Part shown: piece by piece, positions 1 to 4,355 of the stretch
Layout of the letters: each line of letters starts with the position of its first letter
Position numbering within the stretch: the first letter of the stretch is position 1
NCBI GenBank assembly: GCA_002348265.1
Contig: DEAT01000082.1
Span: 1 to 7,966, forward strand
Direction of reading: 5' to 3'
DNA: 7,966 nt
From: Gemmatimonadales bacterium UBA2975
GTDB taxonomy: Bacteria > Gemmatimonadota > Gemmatimonadetes > Longimicrobiales > Gaopeijiaceae
Made by a program: the position numbers and the translations under genes
The notes under the pieces: model-generated
Databases searched by the model: none
The model's input: the letters and a program-made list of their open reading frames with translations, nothing else
What the model was told of the DNA's origin: nothing

Positions 1-888
1 TGGGGAGTTCGACCATGTAGACCTCGCTGAGTAGCCGAGTGCGTTGTCGATGTGTGACAATTCTTCTGTGTCACTATGCAACCCGACGATCGCTCCGAGG
101 CGCGCTCCATACTGAGCCATGCTCTTCGACGCGGTCCATGCTACGAGAACGGTTGCATGCTCGAGCATTCTAGGCACGTAGCTCACCCAACTGCGCGATT
201 CGGAACCTGCAAACTCCATGTACGCGGCATCAATGAGAACTGTTACAGGCCCTTTTTGACCGGCTGCGTGCACGGCGTCAGTGATCTGTTGCCATTCGTC
301 TGGGCTGAGATTGTATCCGGTCGGATTATGGCAGGGAAAGTTCAGCACCAGCAGCACCCGGCCCTGTTCCTCTAAGTGTCGGTGCATGGCTGTGGTCATA
401 CCGGCAATATCGAATGTGCCCTCTTGATCAAACATCTTGAATGGATCTAGTCCACGACCGGAGTGCTTTGTAATCTCGGTATACGGACCCCAGAAGAACT
501 GAGGTACAAGCATCTGCTGCCCAACCTCGAGGAAGTTGACGACAGCTTGGTAAACGGCTCCACTACCCCCCGGTGCAGCGACAGCCGTCGCTTGCTTCGA
601 GAGACTGCTGTCACCGAAAAGGTCGTGGACCACAGCTTCTCGATAGGCAGGGAGTCCTGAGATTGGGGCGTATCCGCCAACTTTTGGCCCTGTCAGGGTT
701 TTGAATGTCTCGATTACGGTCGGTAGGCTACCAAGTGTCCCATCGTCATTCATCAGAGCACCGATGGTGGCATTCAAGATGTCCTCGCCAGCTGCGGCAC
801 GTGCGCGTGCCTCGCCATTCCAGATGAAAATGGGATCGTTTCCAGAGCGATCTCGCGATGTGGAGATGACCGAACTATAACTGGGCAT
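1..888 (-). CDS. PLP-dependent aminotransferase, class I/II fold (C-terminus cut off by window edge)
   Basis: Read on the minus strand from the ATG at 888-886, the frame stays open for 296 codons to base 1, so the C-terminal part lies outside the window. The translation shows the fold type I aminotransferase signature. A G-G-Y-x-P-x-x-G-x-P-x-[YF]-R block lies at residues 71-83, a PGGSGA cofactor-phosphate loop at 106-111, and NPTG at 188-191. Asp220 and Tyr223 (LIDAAYMEF) contact the pyridoxal ring, and the Schiff-base lysine is Lys255 in SKSMAQYGARLG, with Arg263 following. The reaction is transfer of an amino group between an amino acid and a 2-oxo acid. The block order resembles aspartate/aromatic aminotransferases, but I cannot name the substrate. 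There is no signal peptide, so it should be cytosolic. An AGAGG site at 896-900, seven bases before the ATG, lies inside the upstream lipoprotein gene. The two genes overlap by one base (TGATG), which implies translational coupling. Family assignment is firm, specificity open. Confidence 0.93.
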   Translation of the reverse strand, partial: MPSYSSVISTSRDRSGNDPIFIWNGEARARAAAGEDILNATIGALMNDDGTLGSLPTVIETFKTLTGPKVGGYAPISGLPAYREAVVHDLFGDSSLSKQATAVAAPGGSGAVYQAVVNFLEVGQQMLVPQFFWGPYTEITKHSGRGLDPFKMFDQEGTFDIAGMTTAMHRHLEEQGRVLLVLNFPCHNPTGYNLSPDEWQQITDAVHAAGQKGPVTVLIDAAYMEFAGSESRSWVSYVPRMLEHATVLVAWTASKSMAQYGARLGAIVGLHSDTEELSHIDNALGYSARSTWSNSP

Positions 889-1883
889 CAGTTTGCCTCT
901 GGTAGGGTGCCATCGATTTCAGCAAAAACTTGTTGAAGTGCTCGGTCTCCCTGGCTTTCACGAAGAGACCAGGTCTCTAATGAGCCGAAGGTTGCGCCTG
1001 CGATAGCGTCTTGCAGGTCAAAGCCCTCCTCGTGCCAGCGTTGAGCTTCTTCGATCACGGCGCGGATCGCACCTTGGAAGACCTCTAACTCATCTTTAAG
1101 AATTGACGGGTGATCGACGAAGCCGTGCCCCGGAACGTACATGTCTACGTCCATTGCTTGCGCTACCTCAATCATTTCGACCCACTCAGACGGGAAGGCT
1201 GAGCGCATCGCCGGAAAGACTCGGTGCAGATACGCTTCACTCATGAACATGATCTTTTCTTTAGGTAGGTACACCACAAGATCGCCGCCGGTGTGCGCTC
1301 TGCCGAGGAACTGGATGTGAATCTCACGGCCACCTAGTTGTAACACTTCCCGATCTGCCACAAGGTTGGTGGCCAGAGGTAAAGCCGAACCATTCTGTGC
1401 CATCCGTTCAAGAGCAGATGCAGAGGTCGGGTGGGCCCAGAAGCGTGCTTCTCTGGGGAAGGCTGAATTTCCTGCTGTGTGGTCGCCGTGGTCTGAAGCG
1501 ACCACCACATCCTTGATAGGCTTATCGGTCACCATGGCGATGTAGTCGATCATCTTTTGGGTCTCTTCTATACTGCCTTGGCCGTCTGCCACAAGTACGC
1601 TGGTTTCAGTAACAACGAACATACTCACCGTAGTAAACTTTTCGTCACCGGCCGAGCGCAGTTGCTCATAGGAATAAACACCGGGAGCGAGTTCCTGAAT
1701 ACGGGGGAAGTCGCTATCTGTGTAGCCGCGTGCGTATGGGTTAGCTGTACGGATTATCTGGTCCTCCGGAATATCGACCGCAGTCTCATCGCCGTTCAGT
1801 TTTGAAGTGTCCGGGCTATCAGCACCGCAGCCGGCGGCTGCGAGAAACAGTAAGAGAGTGATACTAGTGTGGCGGTTCGCCAT
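888..1883 (-). CDS. Lipoprotein of the metallo-beta-lactamase (MBL) fold, putative metallohydrolase
   Basis: A 331-residue protein. Residues 1-18 form a lipoprotein signal peptide ending in a lipobox-like AAGC with Cys19 as acylation site, so the mature protein should sit on a membrane facing the periplasm. The MBL fold is shown by four blocks. The metal motif is SDHGDHTAGN (130-139), the middle block is G-R-A-H-T-G-G-D-L-V-V-Y-L-P with His197, then comes MSEAYLHRVFP with Glu216, and last PGHG with His253. In the canonical HxHxDH motif the first His would fall at Ser130; here His132, Asp134 and His135 remain. Glu216 stands where Asp usually bridges the metals. The metal site may therefore be altered, and the substrate cannot be read from the sequence. 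An AGGGA ribosome binding site lies seven bases before the ATG. It is the first gene of a pair with the aminotransferase, overlapping it by one base, and is divergent from the creatininase-family gene. A glyoxalase, lactonase or beta-lactamase activity is possible but not shown. Confidence 0.9.
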   Translation of the reverse strand: MANRHTSITLLLFLAAAGCGADSPDTSKLNGDETAVDIPEDQIIRTANPYARGYTDSDFPRIQELAPGVYSYEQLRSAGDEKFTTVSMFVVTETSVLVADGQGSIEETQKMIDYIAMVTDKPIKDVVVASDHGDHTAGNSAFPREARFWAHPTSASALERMAQNGSALPLATNLVADREVLQLGGREIHIQFLGRAHTGGDLVVYLPKEKIMFMSEAYLHRVFPAMRSAFPSEWVEMIEVAQAMDVDMYVPGHGFVDHPSILKDELEVFQGAIRAVIEEAQRWHEEGFDLQDAIAGATFGSLETWSLRESQGDRALQQVFAEIDGTLPEAN

Positions 1884-1935
1884 GTCTTTTTCCCTGATGT
1901 AGAATTACCGACTTCATCGCAATGGAGATCACACT
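1884..1935. promoter_or_regulatory. Divergent promoter region between the MBL lipoprotein and the creatininase-family gene
   Basis: This 52-bp gap must serve both directions. For the plus-strand gene I see a -10-like TAGAAT at 1900-1905. A -35-like TCGCCA (4 of 6 consensus bases) sits at 1877-1882 with 17-bp spacing, overlapping the start of the lipoprotein gene. The plus-strand ribosome binding site is TGGAG at 1923-1927, eight bases before the ATG. For the minus strand only a weak pair is visible: TTGCGA (1917-1922) and TACATC (1896-1901), spaced by 15. An imperfect inverted repeat, GATGTAG (1896-1902) and CTTCATC (1912-1918), overlaps both candidates and could be an operator. These boxes are pattern matches by eye, not demonstrated promoters. 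Confidence 0.4.
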
Positions 1936-2784
1936 ATGAGCAGATTCCGCATTCTTGTCATCAGTTTTGTCACGTTCAGCTTCATGGGAGGACTAGTAAC
2001 TCCGGCCTCAGCTCAAATAGAACTAGAGGACGAATTAGTGATGGAACGCCCAATCCCAGCGCTAAACACGATCTGGATTGAGGAGATGACCTGGATCGAA
2101 ATTCGTGACGCCTTAGCCGAGGGTAAGCGCACTGCGATCGTCCCGACAGGGGGGATCGAGCAGAATGGACCTTACGTCGTTATGGGTAAGCACAACTATG
2201 TGCTAGAGGGCATGTGTGAGCGGATCGCCAGAATGCTAGGTGACGCTTTATGTGCTCCGATTATCAAGCTTGTTCCCGAGGGAGGCATCAACCCTCCAAC
2301 TGGACACATGCGTTACTCTGGAACCCTCAGTGTTCGACAGGAGACTTTCGAAGCGATGCTTGAAGACGTTGGTCGTAGCCTACACCAGCATGGCTTTGAA
2401 TGGATTGTGTTTATCGGAGACAGTGGCGGCAACCAGACCGGTATGCAGAATGCTGCGAATCTTCTCAACGAGGAGTGGGGAACCGAGAAGGCTCTTTTTA
2501 TACCGGAATTTTATGACAATGCGGGCGTCCAGCTGCACATGGAAGAAACGTTTGGGATCTTCGAGGAGAGCGAGGGCTGGCACGACAACTACTGGCTTAG
2601 TGCGATGCAGGCTGCTGTGGATCCTGAGACCGTGCGTTATGAAGAGCGAGTTCAGTCCGGCAGGGCTTCAATCAACGGGGTTTCGCTTGTACCTCTCGGG
2701 CGGACGATTGCCGTTGGTGAGGAGTTGATGCGGTGGCGGACTGATCAGACGGTGGCCGCGATCCTCACTGCGATGGAGAGGTAG
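1936..2784 (+). CDS. Exported creatininase-family amidohydrolase (variant metal-site subfamily)
   Basis: A 282-residue protein with a Sec signal peptide and predicted cleavage after ASA (residues 24-26), so it should act in the periplasm. It belongs to the creatininase family, which includes creatinine amidohydrolase and related metal-dependent cyclic-amide or formamide hydrolases. The family's first metal motif, usually GSxEQHGPHLPLGTD, appears as GGIEQNGPYVVMGKHN (residues 72-87). Glu75 is kept, but Asn77 replaces the ligand His and His86 replaces the ligand Asp. PPTGHMRYSGT (120-130) matches the family's G-x-x-x-x-H-x-x-[FY]-x-G-T block. The usual NGHGGN loop is GDSGGNQ (161-167), with Ser163 replacing His. 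GWHDNYWLSAM (214-224) takes the place of the HAGxxETSxM block. From memory, EQNGPH/GKHN/GDSGGN variants form a recurring exported subfamily of unknown substrate. It is transcribed alone, divergent from the MBL lipoprotein and convergent with the DUF1028 gene. True creatininase activity should not be assumed. Confidence 0.88.
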   Translation: MSRFRILVISFVTFSFMGGLVTPASAQIELEDELVMERPIPALNTIWIEEMTWIEIRDALAEGKRTAIVPTGGIEQNGPYVVMGKHNYVLEGMCERIARMLGDALCAPIIKLVPEGGINPPTGHMRYSGTLSVRQETFEAMLEDVGRSLHQHGFEWIVFIGDSGGNQTGMQNAANLLNEEWGTEKALFIPEFYDNAGVQLHMEETFGIFEESEGWHDNYWLSAMQAAVDPETVRYEERVQSGRASINGVSLVPLGRTIAVGEELMRWRTDQTVAAILTAMER

Positions 2785-2830
2785 CCTCCCGTTGTGCAAG
2801 TTCCCTAAAGGTGGTCTCTGGCTCGCGAGC

Positions 2831-3673
2831 TTATTCTGACGAATTTGCTTCTTTCCAAGCGTCATATCTCATTCGAAGAGTGATGACCGGGTTCCCATTT
2901 TCGCTTGTCTTTATGTTCTCGTCAGTCACGTCGATGTACATAAAGTAGTCACCGTTGTTGAACGAGCTGCCCTCCGCATCGTCAGGATCTGAAGCCAGAA
3001 TGTAGGCAACGTGGGCGTTACGACTGTGGCAGGAGGCATCAGGTACAGGCTCAGTTTCACACGTGCAACGTCTATCGCCACCCGCCTCGTCGGCGGCTTC
3101 CATGGCGGCCATCACCTTGTCGATGATGTCGCCATCGGTCTCCTCAAGCGCATAAGCCGCATCGGTTACGACTTGGTCCGAGGCTAGGATATTGCCTTGC
3201 ACCGAGTAGAAGATCCGCGTTCCGGGAACTTGGCCTTGTATCGAACTTGAGGCTTTTCCGTTGTCCTCACCCGAAAAACCGACAGAGCGCCCTTGGTTGT
3301 CGATGATACCGAATTGTCGACGCTCTATACTTGGATCCTCGCTAAGCATATCGAGAATCAGCTGAGGGTCAGTCCCGAGCTTAAGTTGCTCGTATATCAG
3401 GTTTTGGTTCTCGCGAGTGTTATCGACACCGGCTTGGGCTGCTGCGATTCCGATCCCTGGAACGACGATGGCTTGGATGTCCATTAGTCCCAGTGCGGGG
3501 AATCCTGCAAAGCGCCCCTGAGCCACGCAGGTCGCAGACGAGACAACTACACGACCTGTATCTAAGTCGATAGCGATCACGGACCAAGTTGCTGAAGCAT
3601 CCGTTGGAGTGGCTGCGAGTGACGCTATTACTGTGAAGAGGGTAAAGGTCGAGGTTAGTAGCAGACGGCGCAT
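2831..3673 (-). CDS. Secreted DUF1028-family protein (possible Ntn-hydrolase fold)
   Basis: I place the start at the ATG at 3673, giving 280 residues. An AGGAG ribosome binding site (3679-3683) lies five bases upstream, and a typical signal peptide (MRRLLLTSTF...) begins exactly there. An in-frame TTG at 3730 would add 19 residues without any hydrophobic character. The mature region opens with TWSVIAIDLDTGRVVVSSA, the DUF1028 N-terminal signature. A segment GIGIAAAQAG and a later block RRQFGIIDNQGRSVGFSG (start-numbered about 131-148) also match the family, as does the GGDRRC motif. The C-terminal part has several Cys (CTCE, SCHS) that may form disulfides in the periplasm. DUF1028 has no established reaction; I recall it being grouped with the Ntn-hydrolase fold. 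Predicted cleavage after DASA would leave Thr29 as the first residue, as such an enzyme would need. It stands alone, downstream of a strong terminator and convergent with the creatininase gene. Confidence 0.87.
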   Translation of the reverse strand: MRRLLLTSTFTLFTVIASLAATPTDASATWSVIAIDLDTGRVVVSSATCVAQGRFAGFPALGLMDIQAIVVPGIGIAAAQAGVDNTRENQNLIYEQLKLGTDPQLILDMLSEDPSIERRQFGIIDNQGRSVGFSGEDNGKASSSIQGQVPGTRIFYSVQGNILASDQVVTDAAYALEETDGDIIDKVMAAMEAADEAGGDRRCTCETEPVPDASCHSRNAHVAYILASDPDDAEGSSFNNGDYFMYIDVTDENIKTSENGNPVITLRMRYDAWKEANSSE

Positions 3674-3678
3674 GGGAT

Positions 3679-3683
3679 CTCCT
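3679..3683 (-). promoter_or_regulatory. Ribosome binding site that decides the DUF1028 gene start
   Basis: Minus-strand AGGAG, five bases before the ATG at 3673. The alternative in-frame TTG start at 3730 has the terminator's U-tract just upstream and no comparable purine run. Choosing the ATG also puts the signal peptide at the true N-terminus. Confidence 0.75.
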
Positions 3684-3702
3684 AAGGTGAAGTCGGAAGA
3701 AG

Positions 3703-3730
3703 ATTGTGCCTCGAAGTTGGCGTTGTGCAA
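3703..3730 (-). promoter_or_regulatory. Candidate promoter for the DUF1028 gene
   Basis: The strong terminator at 3741-3780 should stop readthrough from the operon upstream, so the DUF1028 gene needs its own promoter in the 67 bases before its start. On the minus strand TTGCAC (3725-3730) and CACAAT (3703-3708) are spaced by 16 and match consensus at 3 and 4 of 6 positions. This is a weak match. The -35-like part lies within the 12-base direct repeat copy at 3721-3732. Confidence 0.3.
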
Positions 3731-3740
3731 GTCGATGTAA

Positions 3741-3780
3741 GAAAAAGAAAGGCGGATAGGTCGCTGAGACCTATCCGCCT
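3741..3780 (-). terminator. Rho-independent terminator ending the DUF1592-DUF1552-ankyrin-unknown operon
   Basis: A perfect 13-bp inverted repeat, AGGCGGATAGGTC (3750-3762) and GACCTATCCGCCT (3768-3780), encloses a 5-base loop. Read on the minus strand the hairpin is followed by TTCTTTTTC (3749-3741), a good U-tract. On the plus strand no T-run follows, so it should work only for minus-strand transcripts. It sits 25 bases after the TAG stop of the small unknown gene and closes that transcription unit. Confidence 0.93.
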
Positions 3781-3805
3781 AGAAATTTCGTGTTATGGGA
3801 TCGAC

Positions 3806-4327
3806 CTAGAGGTCACCCTCATCTTCTGCGTGAATGGCTGACCAAGCTTCCACGAAGACGTCGATACTTGTCATGAGAGAAGATCCGATGGAATCGACGG
3901 CACTATCCCCGGAGCTCATACCTACAGCTGTATGGAACCAGGTCACAGCTTCAGGGAGAGTTATTTGGGTGTCTCGAAGCATCTGAGCCGACTGCTGTAC
4001 TCTGAGGGCTACGGAATAGGCGATTGCCCCACCCAAGCCGGATGCGCACTCGAGCGTTACACGTAGTTCCGGCATAGCTGGGTTCGCAAGCATCTCTTCT
4101 TGGGTAAGAACGCCAACCTCGGATTCGGTCAACTTAAGAGACACGTCGGCTTCGTATGCAGCTGGCGTCACACCTGCCATGTTGCAAGCATCGTTAGACT
4201 CAAGACGGATGAATACGCCTTCGAGATCTTCCAGGGTGTATCGATTCCATTCGGTGTCCTGCGCTTCAACGGCAAAAGGTATCGCCAAGAAGGCTAGGAC
4301 CGCGGTGAGCGCAAGAGTTCGCTTCAT
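3806..4327 (-). CDS. Small exported protein of unknown function, last gene of the operon
   Basis: A 173-residue protein that I do not recognise. Residues 1-22 form a clear Sec signal peptide (MKRTLALTAV, then a hydrophobic run) with predicted cleavage after VEA, giving a mature periplasmic protein of about 150 residues that starts QDTEWNRYTLEDLEGVF. The mature part is acidic, has no second membrane segment, and contains just two cysteines, Cys48 and Cys94, which could form one disulfide. The first half alternates hydrophobic and polar residues, suggesting beta strands. The second half, from about residue 100, looks helical and ends in an acidic tail. The start has a CCGGAG site seven bases upstream. 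The gene begins 28 bp after the ankyrin gene stop and is followed by a strong terminator, so it is very likely co-expressed with the ankyrin and DUF1552 genes. No catalytic motif is visible; a structural or binding role is only a guess. Confidence 0.85.
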   Translation of the reverse strand: MKRTLALTAVLAFLAIPFAVEAQDTEWNRYTLEDLEGVFIRLESNDACNMAGVTPAAYEADVSLKLTESEVGVLTQEEMLANPAMPELRVTLECASGLGGAIAYSVALRVQQSAQMLRDTQITLPEAVTWFHTAVGMSSGDSAVDSIGSSLMTSIDVFVEAWSAIHAEDEGDL

Positions 4328-4355
4328 TCGATAACTCCGGTCTGCGCAGTAGCGC

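Larger units (their letters stand above)
2790..3732. repeat. Pair of 12-base direct repeats (CGTTGTGCAAGT) flanking the DUF1028 gene
   Basis: Exact copies lie at 2790-2801, in the convergent gap after the creatininase gene, and at 3721-3732, just upstream of the DUF1028 gene. The matches do not extend in either direction. A 12-base match somewhere in 8 kb is not rare by chance; the location in both gaps around one gene is the only reason to list it. It may be coincidence. Confidence 0.35.

Noticed and set aside
76..375. 99-codon plus-strand reading frame near the left edge
   Set aside because: It is antisense to the aminotransferase region coding for NPTG and the catalytic Lys; no ribosome binding site or family resemblance.
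447..680. 77-codon minus-strand reading frame starting at an internal ATG
   Set aside because: It lies out of frame inside the aminotransferase, whose own frame shows all catalytic motifs.
2240..2728. 162-codon plus-strand frame
   Set aside because: It is in another frame of the creatininase-family gene; the creatininase frame has the signal peptide and family motifs.
1936..2784. Naming the amidohydrolase as true creatininase
   Set aside because: Key ligand positions differ from characterised creatininase and the protein is exported, so only family level is justified.
2821..2830. Perfect 10-base palindrome GCTCGCGAGC in the convergent gap
   Set aside because: It has no loop or T-tract, so is not a terminator, and is too short to call a regulator site.
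3674..3730. Extended DUF1028 start at TTG 3730
   Set aside because: It would add 19 polar residues before the signal peptide, has no good ribosome binding site, and the ATG at 3673 has AGGAG at proper spacing.
3750..3780. Bidirectional terminator
   Set aside because: The hairpin has a T-run only in the minus-strand direction, and no plus-strand gene ends nearby.
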